Shown: positions 1 to 9,089, numbered from the stretch's first letter. The stretch is 64,000 nucleotides of DNA from AWTP1-13 sp963827545 (GCA_963827545.1 CAWHBI010000025.1:1-64000), one strand, 5' to 3'. The notes: generated by a model from the letters alone, not told the origin. A program made the numbers and translations.

Positions 1-305
1 TGCTGTCGTTTGCCCCGACCCGCCGCATTGCCGCCGTCATGTCGTTCTCCCAGGAGATGGGCCCCGAAAGCGAGGTCGACATGATGCGCACCACCGAGGC
101 CCTGATCGATCGGGTCATCGCCATCGGCGGCAGCTTCTACCTGCCTTACCGGCTGCACGCGCGGCGCGACCAGGTGGAAAAGGCCTACCCCAACGTCGCG
201 CGCTTCATCGAGCGCAAGCGGCATTACGATCCGCAGTTCCTCTTCCGCAATGCCATGTGGCAGGAGTACTTCGCCAGCGAATGCATGCTGCAGACGTGCA
301 GATGA
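1..305 (+). CDS. FAD-linked oxidase, C-terminal fragment
   Basis: This is the 3' end of a gene that begins before the window; the frame is open from base 3. The visible 100 residues end in a block like YDPQFLFRNAMWQEYF, which resembles the C-terminal cap of VAO/PCMH-type FAD oxidases (FAD-linked oxidase C-terminal family), where an 'RYDP..' segment commonly precedes the stop. The substrate cannot be inferred because the FAD-binding half is missing. The gene converges on the NTF2-like gene at 338-937. The family call is moderate and rests on this short motif only. Confidence 0.55.
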   Translation, partial: LSFAPTRRIAAVMSFSQEMGPESEVDMMRTTEALIDRVIAIGGSFYLPYRLHARRDQVEKAYPNVARFIERKRHYDPQFLFRNAMWQEYFASECMLQTCR

Positions 306-337
306 CGTGCCGACGAAGCTCGGGCGCCAAGCGCCAG

Positions 338-937
338 CTACAGCGCCTTCCCCTCCAACCACGCCTTCCCCAGGGCATACAGCGCGTGCACCTCCGCACC
401 CTTGAGCCCCGGCATGTCCGGCTTCACCGTGAAGCCGATCCGCGTCTGCAGGTAGGCCAGGTGCCGATAGCCTTCGGGAAAGCGCTCCAGCAGGATCCTG
501 TCCAGGGTCAGCCGCACCGCCGGGTCGACCGGGTCCATGCGGTCCTTCTCGTAGATTGGCTGGCGCAGCACAATGCCCCAGCGCCCATCGCGCTTCTCCA
601 GAAAGTCGTAGAAGCGCCCGGTGCACACCACGTCGACCAGCACGTCGTGCACATAGGCGCGTTGCGAGATGGTCATCTTGGTCTGCGAGATGGCACGGCT
701 TCCTGCAAGGTCGGCCGAATGACCGCCCAGGAAATGCAGGATGGAGACATCCCGCTCGAAGCCGGCGCGGCTCACGGCGATGAACTCGTCCGCCGTGCCC
801 TGGAACCAGGTCGCCATCATGCGCCCGCCATCGTGCCACACTGTGCGGAAGCGTTCCCAGTCGCCGGCGTCGCGCCAAACCGCCCAGTTCTCCACGAGCG
901 CGCGAATCGAGAGGCGATCGCCGGTCTCCTGGTCCAT
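338..937 (-). CDS. NTF2/SnoaL-like fold protein
   Basis: A 199-residue protein of the SnoaL-like (NTF2-fold) superfamily. The N-terminal half reads as the usual helix-plus-cone fold, with segments such as LVENWAVWRDAGDWERF and DVVCTGRFYDFLEKRDGRW, typical of small polyketide-cyclase or dehydratase-like proteins that bind hydrophobic ligands. I chose the ATG at 937 over an upstream one because GGAAGGGGAG lies just before it and family members usually start near 'MDxxxxDRLxIRxLVE'. No catalytic residue or substrate can be named. It sits between the oxidase tail and the caspase gene, and no operon partner is evident. Confidence 0.7.
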   Translation of the reverse strand: MDQETGDRLSIRALVENWAVWRDAGDWERFRTVWHDGGRMMATWFQGTADEFIAVSRAGFERDVSILHFLGGHSADLAGSRAISQTKMTISQRAYVHDVLVDVVCTGRFYDFLEKRDGRWGIVLRQPIYEKDRMDPVDPAVRLTLDRILLERFPEGYRHLAYLQTRIGFTVKPDMPGLKGAEVHALYALGKAWLEGKAL

Positions 938-1127
938 GAGGCTCCCCTTCCGCTGGTGCCCCGTAACGATAGTGCGCTGCGCGCAAAGGGCCAACGCTGG
1001 CGTGGCTGGGCAGCCTAAAAGCCGATTGAGCCGCCCCTGCGGCGTGCTGCCGCCAACAATGGGCCACAGTCGCGCGCTAGGAAGTTCATGATATAATTAG
1101 GCATTGCACCGCTCCATGGAGGGGGCC

Positions 1128-2585
1128 ATGCTTCGCTTTCTGATCTTGCTTTGCGTATTCGCTGCCATCTCCTTTGTATCGGAAGCCCGGGCCGAGAAGC
1201 GCATCGCCTTGGTGATCGGCAACTCGACCTACCAGAACACGCCCGAGCTGAAGAACCCCAAGAACGACGCCATCGACGTGGCGGCCGCGCTCAGACGTCT
1301 CGGCTTCGAGGTGTTCGAGGGACGCGACCTCGACAAGCGCGCCATGGAGCGCCTGATCCGACAGTTCGGCGTCAAGCTGTCCGGGGCTGACCTGGCCTTC
1401 TTCTTCTACGCCGGCCATGGCGTGCAGATCGGCGGCCAGAACTATCTGGTTCCGATCGACGCCCGGCTCGCGAGCGAGGGCGACGCGGATTTCGAGGGCA
1501 TGGCGCTCGGCCTGGTGCTCAAGCAGATGGAACGGGAAGCCAAGACGAGCATCATCCTGCTCGACGCCTGCCGCGACAATCCGCTTTCGCGCAACCTTGC
1601 GCGCACCATGGGCACGCGCTCGTCTCTGATCGGCCAGGGCCTGGCCGAAGTGAAGACGGGAGTGGGCACGCTGATCGGCTTCTCTACCCAGCCGGGCAAC
1701 GTCGCAACGGACGGAGCAGCCCGCAATTCGCCCTATGCCGAGGCGCTCTTGAGGCACATGGAAGCATCGGGCAAGGACATCAGCGGCGTTCTGATCTCGG
1801 TGCGAAACGACGTGCTCAGGGCCACGGACGGCAAGCAGGTTCCGTGGGAGCACACCTCCCTCACGGGGCAGGTGTTCCTCAAGCTCGACAGTGTGCAAAC
1901 CCCGGCCGTCTTCGTCCCGCCTCCTGCCGCCGTGCTGCCGCCGCCCGCGACCGTGGCGCCCAACTACGACAAGGAGATGGAGATCTCTTTCTGGAACTCG
2001 GTGAAGGGGAGCAAGTCGCCGACCGTTCTGCAGACCTATGTCGATCGCTACCCGAACGGAGCGTTCGCGGGGCTGGCGCGCGTGATGATCGACGAGCTCA
2101 AGCAGGGTGCGAGTCTGCCGCCCCTCGGCCAGCCGCCCGCTGGCGCCCGTGATACGCCCGACCTGGCGCGGGCCCTGCAGACCGAGCTTCGCCGCGTGGG
2201 CTGCGACCCGGGCGGTATAGATGGCACGTGGGGCGGCAACGCCAAAGGGGCGCTCGAGCAGTTCGCCCGGCTTGCCAACCTGAGCCTGCCCCCGGCCGAC
2301 CAGCCGACGCTGGCTGCACTGGACGCCGTCAAGGGCCAGAGGGGTCGGGTCTGCCCACTCGTCTGCGGCGAGGGCCAGATCGAGGTGAACGATAGGTGCG
2401 TCGCCAAGGCCGCGCCCGAGCGCCCTGCCAAGCGCAAGACCACGGAAGGAACGCCGCGCGCACCGCGCAAGGAGGCCGAGAAGCCCAAAGGGGGTGGCAT
2501 GTGCTGGGACGCCTCCGGTGGTGGTCGCAGCGGAACGTCACTCGTACCCTGCAGCGACCCGCGCGCGGGTGTCAGGGCGTACTGA
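1128..2585 (+). CDS. Secreted caspase-like (C14) protease with C-terminal peptidoglycan-binding-like region
   Basis: This 485-residue protein has a signal peptide (about residues 1-22) followed by a caspase p20-type fold beginning EKRIALVIGNSTYQN. The catalytic dyad is visible as His97 in YAGHGVQ and Cys148 in LLDACRDNP. A Pro-rich linker near 260-280 leads to a short helical region and then a segment resembling a peptidoglycan-binding domain (LARALQTELRRVGCDPGG..). The C-terminus is basic and Cys-containing. Such bacterial orthocaspases cleave after Arg/Lys or Asp in an envelope or stress context; the substrate is unknown. The start is the ATG preceded by GGAGGGGG at 1118-1125; a TATAAT at 1092-1097 could be its -10. 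Module X of a repeat family follows the stop. Confidence 0.8.
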   Translation: MLRFLILLCVFAAISFVSEARAEKRIALVIGNSTYQNTPELKNPKNDAIDVAAALRRLGFEVFEGRDLDKRAMERLIRQFGVKLSGADLAFFFYAGHGVQIGGQNYLVPIDARLASEGDADFEGMALGLVLKQMEREAKTSIILLDACRDNPLSRNLARTMGTRSSLIGQGLAEVKTGVGTLIGFSTQPGNVATDGAARNSPYAEALLRHMEASGKDISGVLISVRNDVLRATDGKQVPWEHTSLTGQVFLKLDSVQTPAVFVPPPAAVLPPPATVAPNYDKEMEISFWNSVKGSKSPTVLQTYVDRYPNGAFAGLARVMIDELKQGASLPPLGQPPAGARDTPDLARALQTELRRVGCDPGGIDGTWGGNAKGALEQFARLANLSLPPADQPTLAALDAVKGQRGRVCPLVCGEGQIEVNDRCVAKAAPERPAKRKTTEGTPRAPRKEAEKPKGGGMCWDASGGGRSGTSLVPCSDPRAGVRAY

Positions 2586-2613
2586 TCACGCAAGGTCCTC
2601 TCGTTCTGCAACT

Positions 2614-2678
2614 CGAGAGCAAGATCGTTTCTGATCGAAGCGCTTCGCTTCGATCACGGAACGTGAATCTTGCTCTCG
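2614..2678. repeat. Palindromic repeat, module X (copy 1)
   Basis: An imperfect palindrome with ends CGAGAGCAAGAT / ATCTTGCTCTCG around a core GATCGAAGCG/CGCTTCGATC. The same module recurs at 55967-56028 and, inverted, near 48228-48288. It lies between two convergent genes (caspase and Rid), so it could also act as a bidirectional transcript end, but no U-tract follows. Confidence 0.8.
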
Positions 2679-2683
2679 GCGGG

Positions 2684-3043
2684 CTACGCATCTTTCGAAG
2701 CCGTGACCACCAACTCGACCAAGTCGTCATGCTCCAAGGACGCACCAACGCAAGCTCGCAAGGGTAGGTTCTCGCGATCGACCCACTCGTCCCACGCGCG
2801 ATTGAACTCCGGTTTCTTGGAGATGTCTGTAACGTAGATCATCACCATAAGGATGCGGGATTTGTCCGTCCCCGCCTCCTGCAACTGGCGATCGGTGGCC
2901 GACAAGGCGTCTCGCGCCTGATCATGCAACGACGGCACTTCCGTACTTGACGTCGCAACGGTGGTGACGATGCCGTTGTGGATGACAGATCGGCTGCGCG
3001 TCGGCGACAAACTCGACGGGCCGATCCGTTCTATAGGTGCCAT
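2684..3043 (-). CDS. Rid family (RidA/YjgF-like) protein
   Basis: A 119-residue protein matching the Rid/YER057c/UK114 family. Recognisable stretches are the N-terminal VIHNGIVTT strand, QARDALSATDRQLQEAG, ILMVMIYVTDI and the terminal ACVGASLEHDDLVELVVTAS. RidA itself deaminates reactive enamine/imine intermediates, and its catalytic Arg usually lies in a 'P.R..V' motif near residue 105. Here that position reads LPLRACVGASL, so an Arg is present but the context is that of the less characterised Rid subgroups. It probably acts in the cytosol, and its specific substrate is unknown. It converges on the caspase gene. Confidence 0.8.
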   Translation of the reverse strand: MAPIERIGPSSLSPTRSRSVIHNGIVTTVATSSTEVPSLHDQARDALSATDRQLQEAGTDKSRILMVMIYVTDISKKPEFNRAWDEWVDRENLPLRACVGASLEHDDLVELVVTASKDA

Positions 3044-3625
3044 TGTTCGAAACCTTCTCTGGGGCGGGGTGAGCCGATGCTCGGAATTCTTGGCCGCTTA
3101 TTTGGCTGGTTGGAAGCGCCGATTTTCGCCGTCAGCGCATACAAGGCACCAGCGCGTGACGCGGCGGCCAGTGACCTGCCGGACCTCGGCTCAGGCAACC
3201 ACGGTGACCCCGTGCCATAAACGGCTGTGAGCACGTGCAATACGGTGCGGACACTCGGTTGGGCACCCTGAACACGTCAAGAAGCGCAACGGTGCGGGCA
3301 GGCAGAGCCTGTCCGATATGGAAGGTTGGCAGTCCATTTGGTGAAACACCCAGGTATAGGGATCGCCTCCGGCCCGGAGAACGAGCGATCTTGAAGAATT
3401 CCTCGCTGTATTGACCTCGGGTGGCACTGTCTTGGCCAGCAGGGCGACTACGCCGATGCAAGGAGGCGGCCCGGCGCTGGCATGCTAGAATGCGGGCACA
3501 CATGGCTGGCCAGCCGCCGCCTCGTGATCCGCCGGTAAAGTGGAACAGCCCGCTGGCGCCGTAGTATAAATTCGGGGTGGGCTTCACGATTAATCAGAGG
3601 TAGGGTGCAATGGGGGTGTGTTGAC
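3044..3625. other. Intergenic region, no convincing gene
   Basis: About 580 bases with no ORF that looks conserved. A possible 47-codon ORF runs 3077-3220 on + (MLGILGRLFGWLEAPIF...), with a weak GGGGTG upstream and an amphipathic N-terminus, but nothing supports its expression. The remainder probably holds the promoter of the M48 gene; no strong -35/-10 pair was recognised. Confidence 0.4.
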
Positions 3626-4570
3626 ATGCGGCGGTTCGGACTGGTTGCGGTCGCTTTGATCATTGCAGTGCTGGGCGCGTCACCACCAGCACCCGCGCAG
3701 CTCACGCGCGAGCACGAGGCCCAAGGGCTGAGGGCCTTCCACGGGACTTCTTCACCCATCCGGCGCAGTTTCCAGTCTGACGCTGAGGCGCAGGCCATCT
3801 TCAAGCACATCTTGGCAGCCTCAGGGCTTGCCGGCATGGAGGACAGAATCGCTGTGCGGGCGAGCGCTGATACCCCCTACGCCGAGGCCTTCGTTGAGAA
3901 GACGGCCGACAAGGAGGAGCGGCTGATCTTCTACAACGCCGAGTTCTTGCAGCGGATCGCCAGGAAGGACAACAACTACTGGTCAATGGTGGCGATTCTG
4001 GCCCACGAGGTGGGGCACCATATTCGCATGCACACGATCATCCCCGGACGGGATCACGAATTCGAACTGGAGGCCGACTACCAGGCTGGTTTCATCCTGC
4101 GGCGGATGAACGCCACTCTGGAGCAGACGCAGGCGGCCTTTCAAGGGCTCTCTGAGACACCCAGTCATCCGCCGCGGGCACAGCGGGTGCAAGCGGCGAC
4201 ACTGGGGTGGAACCAAGGTGGGTCAGCACCTGCATTTGAAGCTACGGCACAGCAATCTGGTGAGGCTGCGGAAGCGTGGCGTCTGACCAAGGATACGCAA
4301 AGCATCCCGGAACTGGAAGCCTTCATGCGCCGGTACGGCAACACCTACTATGGCGATTTGGCGAAGATAAGATTGGCCGCGCTGAAGGAGAGTGCCGACT
4401 TGGAGAAAACGGTAACTGGGGCGAAGAAGGAGGGAGAGGTAGCAAGGCCGGCACCGAGGCATTATTTTTGGGGACGTGACCGCTGTTTGCATAGAACATT
4501 GAATGGTTTGGCCATGGGACTACCGGACTTGGACCACGTATGCTTGAAACCTGGCGAGATACCTGGCTAG
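3626..4570 (+). CDS. Secreted M48-family metalloprotease
   Basis: This 314-residue protein has an N-terminal signal peptide (MRRFGLVAVALIIAVLGA, cleavage probably after PAPAQ). The zinc-protease motif HEVGHH is at about residues 127-132, and the third ligand is probably the Glu of FELEADYQAGF about 20 residues later. Both are hallmarks of M48 peptidases of the BepA/LoiP type, which degrade or fold outer-membrane proteins. The region after residue 180 is not recognised. I took the ATG at 3626 rather than the GTG at 3605 because the signal peptide then begins with the canonical Met-Arg-Arg. The substrate is unknown. Confidence 0.75.
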   Translation: MRRFGLVAVALIIAVLGASPPAPAQLTREHEAQGLRAFHGTSSPIRRSFQSDAEAQAIFKHILAASGLAGMEDRIAVRASADTPYAEAFVEKTADKEERLIFYNAEFLQRIARKDNNYWSMVAILAHEVGHHIRMHTIIPGRDHEFELEADYQAGFILRRMNATLEQTQAAFQGLSETPSHPPRAQRVQAATLGWNQGGSAPAFEATAQQSGEAAEAWRLTKDTQSIPELEAFMRRYGNTYYGDLAKIRLAALKESADLEKTVTGAKKEGEVARPAPRHYFWGRDRCLHRTLNGLAMGLPDLDHVCLKPGEIPG

Positions 4571-4716
4571 TAGGACGATGGCACATCGTCGGTGCGCATA
4601 GCGATCCCGGCGCCCCCGAAATCTGCGGGGACGCGCTCTGCTTCTCCCGCTTGGCCCGTTGGACTCAGAACAAACTAGCACCCTGACCGCTCTGGCCGAG
4701 AAGGCCGGCCGCAGTG

Positions 4717-6189
4717 TCAGTCTTCCAGTGCCAGCGGCCGGCTCACGTCCTCCAATGGCCGGCGCTCGGCGGCGACGCTCCACAGGGCTGCCACCACAGC
4801 AGCGCCGAGCATGAGCGCGGCGCCGAGCAGATAGCCGGCAAAGACGCTGGTGCGCGAGCCTGTCTCGATCAGCAGGCCGAACAACCAGGGCCCGGCGATG
4901 CCGCCCACTCCGGTGCCAACCGCGTAGAAGAAGGCGATGGCAAGGGCGCGGATCTCGAGAGGAAACGTCTCGCTCACGGTCAGGTACGCGGCGCTGGCTG
5001 CGGCGGAGGCGAAGAAGAAGATGATCATCCAGCAGACGGTCAATGCCGCGGCCGAGACCAGGTCCTGCGCGAACAGGTAGCCGGTGGCCGCCAGCAGCAG
5101 CCCGGACATCGCATAGGTGAAGGTGAGCATCGGCCGGCGGCCGATGGTGTCGAACAGGCGCCCCAAGAAGACGGGCCCCAGGAAATTGCCGGCCGCGAAC
5201 GGAAGAATGTACCAGCCCACGTGCTCGGCGCTGATGCCATAGAAGTCCGTCAGCACGAGCGCGTAGGTGAAGAAGATGGCGTTGTAGAAGAATGCCTGCG
5301 CGCCCATGAGGGTGAGCCCGACGAACGTGCGCTGGCGCTGCGCCTTGAACAGCGTCGCGGCCACCTCTTTGAGCGGCGTGTGGCTGCGGGCGCGCAAGCG
5401 TATCTTGGGAAACGGGCCGTCAGCGAGCTGGTGTCCGTCTCGCCGGAACCGTGCCTCGATACTGGCAACAATGGCCTCGGCCTCCTCGGCGCGGCCATGC
5501 GTGATGAGCCAGCGCGGGCTTTCGGGAAGCCACATGCGCATCAGCAGGATGACGAGGCTCAACACCGCTCCGATCGCGAACGCCGCGCGCCAGCCGATGT
5601 CGGCCGGCAGCAGCGCTGGATCCAGGAGCACGATCGATCCCGCCGCACCGACGGCCGCGCCGACCCAGAAGCTGCCGTTGATCACAAGATCGGTCCAGCC
5701 GCGCACGCGCGCCGGAATCAGTTCCTGGATGGTCGAATTGATCGCCGCGTACTCGCCGCCGATCCCCGCCCCAGTGAGAAAGCGGCAGAGCGCAAAGGTC
5801 CACAGGTTCCAGGTGAAAGCCGTGGCCGCGGTAGCGACGAGGTAGACGGCCAGCGTAATGAAGAAGAGCTTTTTCCGGCCCAGGCGATCCGTCAGCCAGC
5901 CGAAGAAGAGAGCACCCAGTACCGCGCCGGCCAGGTAGGCGCTGGCCACGAAGCCGACGTCGGTGTTGCTGAACTGCAGGACGGGGCTCGTCTTCAGGGC
6001 CCCCGCGACCGCACCGGCGAGCGTCACTTCCAAGCCATCGAGGATCCAGGTGATGCCGAGCGCCAGGACGACCAGCGTGTGAAACCGTCCCCACGGCAGC
6101 CGGTCCAGGCGCGCCGGAATGTCGGTTTCGGCAATGGCGCCGATGCGCATGGCGGGGATCGTGCCCTGACGCGCCTCTGCAACAGACAT
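4717..6189 (-). CDS. MFS transporter, sugar-porter/organic-acid type
   Basis: A 490-residue, 12-helix major facilitator. The loop 2-3 signature reads GWLTDRLGRKKLFF and helix 1 begins TLVVLALGITWILDGLEV, the 'D.LDG.E' type found in metabolite:H+ symporters close to the sugar-porter and aromatic-acid groups. A cytosolic loop of about 60 residues separates the two six-helix halves. It is a single gene with no catabolic neighbour, so the substrate cannot be deduced. The start at 6189 has AAGGCGG upstream. Confidence 0.85.
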   Translation of the reverse strand: MSVAEARQGTIPAMRIGAIAETDIPARLDRLPWGRFHTLVVLALGITWILDGLEVTLAGAVAGALKTSPVLQFSNTDVGFVASAYLAGAVLGALFFGWLTDRLGRKKLFFITLAVYLVATAATAFTWNLWTFALCRFLTGAGIGGEYAAINSTIQELIPARVRGWTDLVINGSFWVGAAVGAAGSIVLLDPALLPADIGWRAAFAIGAVLSLVILLMRMWLPESPRWLITHGRAEEAEAIVASIEARFRRDGHQLADGPFPKIRLRARSHTPLKEVAATLFKAQRQRTFVGLTLMGAQAFFYNAIFFTYALVLTDFYGISAEHVGWYILPFAAGNFLGPVFLGRLFDTIGRRPMLTFTYAMSGLLLAATGYLFAQDLVSAAALTVCWMIIFFFASAAASAAYLTVSETFPLEIRALAIAFFYAVGTGVGGIAGPWLFGLLIETGSRTSVFAGYLLGAALMLGAAVVAALWSVAAERRPLEDVSRPLALED

Positions 6190-6273
6190 CCGCCTTGCTC
6201 ACTGGCAGCTGCGACCAACTGAAGAAACGTTGGGCAGGCACTGAGGTTCCGCCATGGCCGCTGGGGCGCTCAG

Positions 6274-6708
6274 CTACACGCCCCACCAGCCGAGGATCGC
6301 GCCCTGGATCAGCAGCACGCCCAGCCAGTGCCCGCCGTCGATCAGGGTGAGTGAGCGCTTGGCACCCTGGAAGGCGTGGTTGACGGCCATGGTGGTGATC
6401 ACGAAGCCGAGCCAAAGGAAGAATCCCGAGATCACGCCGGCCCGGATCGACATCGTCATGCCGCCGCGGGCCAGATGCAGCAGCACGCCGGCGAACATCC
6501 AGGCCATGACGAGCATGGCCACGAAGGCGATGATGTAGGGCACCGGGATTGTGCCCGTCTCGGCCTTGGCTTTCTCCATGTCGGCTGCCGAGATGCCGCG
6601 CGCGGCCATCCATTGCTTGCTGAGCGAGCCGTACCAGAGCGCGCCGAAAACGAAGCCGGCGATGGCTGCGATCAGAATGGGCCAGTAGTTGAGGTTGCCA
6701 AAGCTCAT
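6274..6708 (-). CDS. DUF1761 membrane protein
   Basis: A 144-residue protein with four predicted transmembrane segments. It matches the DUF1761 pattern: an N-terminal NYWPILIAAIAGFVFGALWYG followed by a K/E-rich loop and then three further helices, with HAFQGAKRSLTLIDGGHWL before the last. The family is widespread in proteobacteria and has no assigned function. It is likely an inner-membrane protein. The start is preceded by CAGGGAGATCTGGC, a good ribosome-binding site. Confidence 0.8.
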   Translation of the reverse strand: MSFGNLNYWPILIAAIAGFVFGALWYGSLSKQWMAARGISAADMEKAKAETGTIPVPYIIAFVAMLVMAWMFAGVLLHLARGGMTMSIRAGVISGFFLWLGFVITTMAVNHAFQGAKRSLTLIDGGHWLGVLLIQGAILGWWGV

Positions 6709-6772
6709 GCCAGATCTCCCTGGTCGAATGGCTGCAATCCTAGCAGACGGCCGTCGATGGAACAGGCCCGTG

Positions 6773-7414
6773 TCAGGTGAGCCGCCACACGGCGGTGTGC
6801 TTGATCTCCATGTCTTCCAGGTCGCGCGTCACCGGGACGCAATACTCGGCAACCTGCCTGAAGCGCTCCTTGGGAAAGTAGCTGCGGCGCGGATCGCCGA
6901 CGAGGACCTCCGCACCCCGATCGCGCGCCTCCTCGACGAAGGCGAGAGCCCGTTCGGCCAAGGGCCGCTCGTAAAACATGTCGCCGACGAGGATCATGCC
7001 GAATGCGCCGGGCGCAACGATGAGGGGATCGGCGGCCGTCGTCTCGATCGTAACGCCATTAGCTGCGGCATTGAGCGCAATCGCCACCAGCGCGTACCTG
7101 TCGATGTCGGCGGCCAACGCGGATGCCGCGCCGGCCTTCATCGCAGCGATCGCTGTGAGGCCCGAGCCGGCACCGACGTCCAGCACCGCGTGCCCTGCGA
7201 CGAGGGTGCCATTGTCCAGCACATAGCGCGCCAGCGCCTGCCCGCCGGCCCAGGCGAAGGCCCAGTAGGGCGGCGGCACATTCATCTGGCCCAGCTCCTC
7301 CTCGGTCTTCTGCCAGATCGGCATCGACTCCTCGGCAAGATGCAAGCGGATCTCCGGCACCAGCGGCACGGTCAGCAGCCTGGTGTTGGAGCGGATGAAC
7401 TGGGCTTCTCGCAT
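6773..7414 (-). CDS. ETF-beta lysine methyltransferase-like enzyme
   Basis: A 213-residue class I SAM methyltransferase. The start FIRSNTRL, the VPLVPEIRLHLAEE segment, PPPYWAFAWAGGQALARY and the SAM-binding loop VLDVGAGSGL match the bacterial/mitochondrial ETFBKMT group, which methylates lysines of the electron-transfer flavoprotein beta subunit and dampens its electron transfer. The post-motif II block ILVGDMFYE agrees. The next gene, divergent across a nested palindrome, is an enoyl-CoA hydratase homologue, consistent with a fatty-acid oxidation setting. The start could instead be the ATG at 7426, giving MARPMREAQ. Confidence 0.8.
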   Translation of the reverse strand: MREAQFIRSNTRLLTVPLVPEIRLHLAEESMPIWQKTEEELGQMNVPPPYWAFAWAGGQALARYVLDNGTLVAGHAVLDVGAGSGLTAIAAMKAGAASALAADIDRYALVAIALNAAANGVTIETTAADPLIVAPGAFGMILVGDMFYERPLAERALAFVEEARDRGAEVLVGDPRRSYFPKERFRQVAEYCVPVTRDLEDMEIKHTAVWRLT

Positions 7415-7426
7415 GGGCCGCGCCAT

Positions 7427-7592
7427 CGTAGGTTGGGTTAGCGCGGCCACCGCGGTCGAGGCAATATCGAGACGTCGAACCGCGCGTAACCCAACTCTTC
7501 CCGTACAACTTTGAGGATGCAATGTTGGGTTACGCGCGGATCGGCGTCGCGACACAACTTCAACATCGATGGCCGCGCTAACCCAACCTACG
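7427..7592. repeat. Nested palindromic element (GTAGGTTGGG type), copy 1
   Basis: The outer arms, 7427-7449 and 7570-7592, are perfect 23-base inverted repeats. Inner arms, CGCGCGTAACCCAAC near 7481-7495 and GTTGGGTTACGCGCG near 7524-7538, are perfect over 15 bases. The inner arms contain the TTGGGTTA word of the outer arms in opposite orientation. A second element of the same design is at 59914-60021. The size and structure suggest a MITE-like element without coding capacity. It fills the whole gap between two divergent genes, so it must overlap their promoters or 5' leaders. Confidence 0.85.
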
Positions 7593-7607
7593 ACATTGGA
7601 GCATTGC

Positions 7608-8411
7608 ATGACGAGCGCGGAGACCGCCCACCCCGACGGCCGGATCACCACCGAGCGGCTTGATCGCGTGTTCCTGATCGGCATCGACCGGCCGAGGAAG
7701 CTCAACGGCTTCTCTCCCAAGATGCTCACCGAGATGGCGGAGGCGTTCACTGCCTTCCAGCGCGACGAGGAGGCATGGGTTGGCCTGCTGTTTGCCCACG
7801 GCGCCAACTTCACCGCCGGCCTGGAGCTGGACAAGGTCGCGCCCGTCATGCGGGAGCGCGGCCCGGTTTATCCCGTCGGCACCGTCGATCCTTTGTCGCT
7901 GCGGCCGCCGCTTCGCACCAAACCGCTCGTGTGCGCCGTGCAGGGCATCTGCTTCACGCTCGGCATCGAGCTGATGCTGGCCGCCGACATCGTCATCGCC
8001 GCCGACGACTGCCGCTTCGCCCAGATCGAGGTGAAGCGCGGCATCATGCCTGCGGGCGGCGCCACCATACGCATGGTGGAGCGCGCCGGCTGGGGCAACG
8101 CCCAGCGCTATCTCCTGACCGGCGACGAGTTTGGCGCGGCCGAGGCGCTGCGGCTCGGCTTCGTGCAGGAGGTGGTGCCGGCCGGACGCCAAAAGGAGCG
8201 CGCTTTGGAGATCGCCCGCACGATCGCGGAGCAGGCGCCGCTGGCCGTGCGCGCATCACTCGCTTCCTCGCGCATCTCGGTGGACCAAGGGCCCCACGCC
8301 GCCATCCGCGAGTTCAGTGCGCAGCAGTCGAAGCTGATGGCGACCGAGGATGCGGCGGAGGGTGTGCGCTCCTTCACCGAGCGCCGCAAGGGGCGGTTCA
8401 CGGGCCGGTAG
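7608..8411 (+). CDS. Enoyl-CoA hydratase/isomerase (crotonase) family protein
   Basis: This 267-residue crotonase-fold protein shows the first oxyanion-hole segment as GANFTAGLELD, the second as CFTLGIELMLAADIVIA, and the family-specific VERAGWGNAQRYLLTGDEF. The usual catalytic Glu pair is only partly visible: KRGIMPAGGATIRM replaces the common 'E..G..P..G', so a hydratase reaction is not certain and an isomerase or hydrolase role is possible. The ATG at 7608 is preceded by TTGGAGC. It is transcribed away from the ETF-beta methyltransferase homologue, and both suit acyl-CoA oxidation. Confidence 0.8.
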   Translation: MTSAETAHPDGRITTERLDRVFLIGIDRPRKLNGFSPKMLTEMAEAFTAFQRDEEAWVGLLFAHGANFTAGLELDKVAPVMRERGPVYPVGTVDPLSLRPPLRTKPLVCAVQGICFTLGIELMLAADIVIAADDCRFAQIEVKRGIMPAGGATIRMVERAGWGNAQRYLLTGDEFGAAEALRLGFVQEVVPAGRQKERALEIARTIAEQAPLAVRASLASSRISVDQGPHAAIREFSAQQSKLMATEDAAEGVRSFTERRKGRFTGR

Positions 8412-8572
8412 CGCAGCCGCCTACGGTATTTGCCCACGTGACCTCAGGCATCCGCCTGGCCCGCCTGCGGGTGTTCCCCGATCCTGCGAAAACCACGTTT
8501 GCTGATTGATAGACCGGTGGACCGGGGCGGCTCCAGCCGCCACCGGTGCAGCAAAGGAACGGAGCGATCCCC

Positions 8573-8860
8573 ATGGAAATCGTCACCCTCATCATCCAGC
8601 TGCTGAGCGGTGCAGCTGGTGGCAATCTCGCGGGCAACATGGCCAAGAACGTCGATCTCGGGCCGGTCGGCAACACCATCGCGGGCGCAATTGGCGGCGG
8701 CCTCGGCGGTCAGATCCTCAGCGGGTTGCTAGGGCTCGCGAGCGCGCGGTCCGGCGGCTTGGATATCGGCAGCATCATCGGCCAGATCATCGCCGGCGGC
8801 GCCAGCGGCGGCATCCTCACGGCGGTCGTGGGTATGATCCGGCAGGCGATGGCCCGCTAG
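8573..8860 (+). CDS. Small Gly-rich hydrophobic protein
   Basis: A 95-residue protein with many Gly and Ala residues in hydrophobic stretches (IVTLIIQLLSGAAGGNLAG, GAIGGGLGGQILSGLLGLA, GGILTAVVGMIRQAM). Small proteins with this pattern recur in Rhizobiales and have no known function. The glycine-zipper-like repeats suggest membrane insertion or self-association. The start at 8573 has AAAGGAACGGAG upstream. It stands alone between the crotonase and a convergent small ORF. Confidence 0.65.
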   Translation: MEIVTLIIQLLSGAAGGNLAGNMAKNVDLGPVGNTIAGAIGGGLGGQILSGLLGLASARSGGLDIGSIIGQIIAGGASGGILTAVVGMIRQAMAR

Positions 8861-8891
8861 CCAGGCCCGTCCGGCGATACCTGTCCGTCGA

Positions 8892-9089
8892 CTACGCGCC
8901 GCGGAGTGCTGATCGATCGATCTGGCGCCTCAGCCATGTCACGGCGGCTTCCGCCGTGACAAACAGCTTGTTGTGCTGAAGGACGTGATCCAGATAGACC
9001 AGCCAGCCACTGCCATGGTTCAGCGTGGCGATGCTGTGGCCGCGATAGCTATCCGACCAAAAACTGTCGGTCTGGTTGAGCGTCTGCAT
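8892..9089 (-). CDS. Small hypothetical protein
   Basis: A 65-residue protein, YRGHSIATLNHGSGWLVYLD.. followed by AEAAVTWLRRQID. The pattern, two short beta strands with a central Gly-Trp and a C-terminal helix, is like small conserved hypotheticals of Rhizobiales. No function can be assigned. The start ATG at 9089 has no strong Shine-Dalgarno (GAGGCAAA). It converges on the Gly-rich gene. Confidence 0.5.
   Translation of the reverse strand: MQTLNQTDSFWSDSYRGHSIATLNHGSGWLVYLDHVLQHNKLFVTAEAAVTWLRRQIDRSALRGA

Noticed and set aside
1069..1097. Promoter for the caspase gene with TATAAT at 1092
   Set aside because: The -10 match is good but no -35 is visible at the right spacing, so it was not listed as a feature.
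4714..6222. 502-codon + frame opposite the MFS gene
   Set aside because: It mirrors the MFS codons, has Gly/Arg/Gln-rich low-complexity composition and no recognisable domain; the minus-strand reading gives a complete 12-helix transporter.
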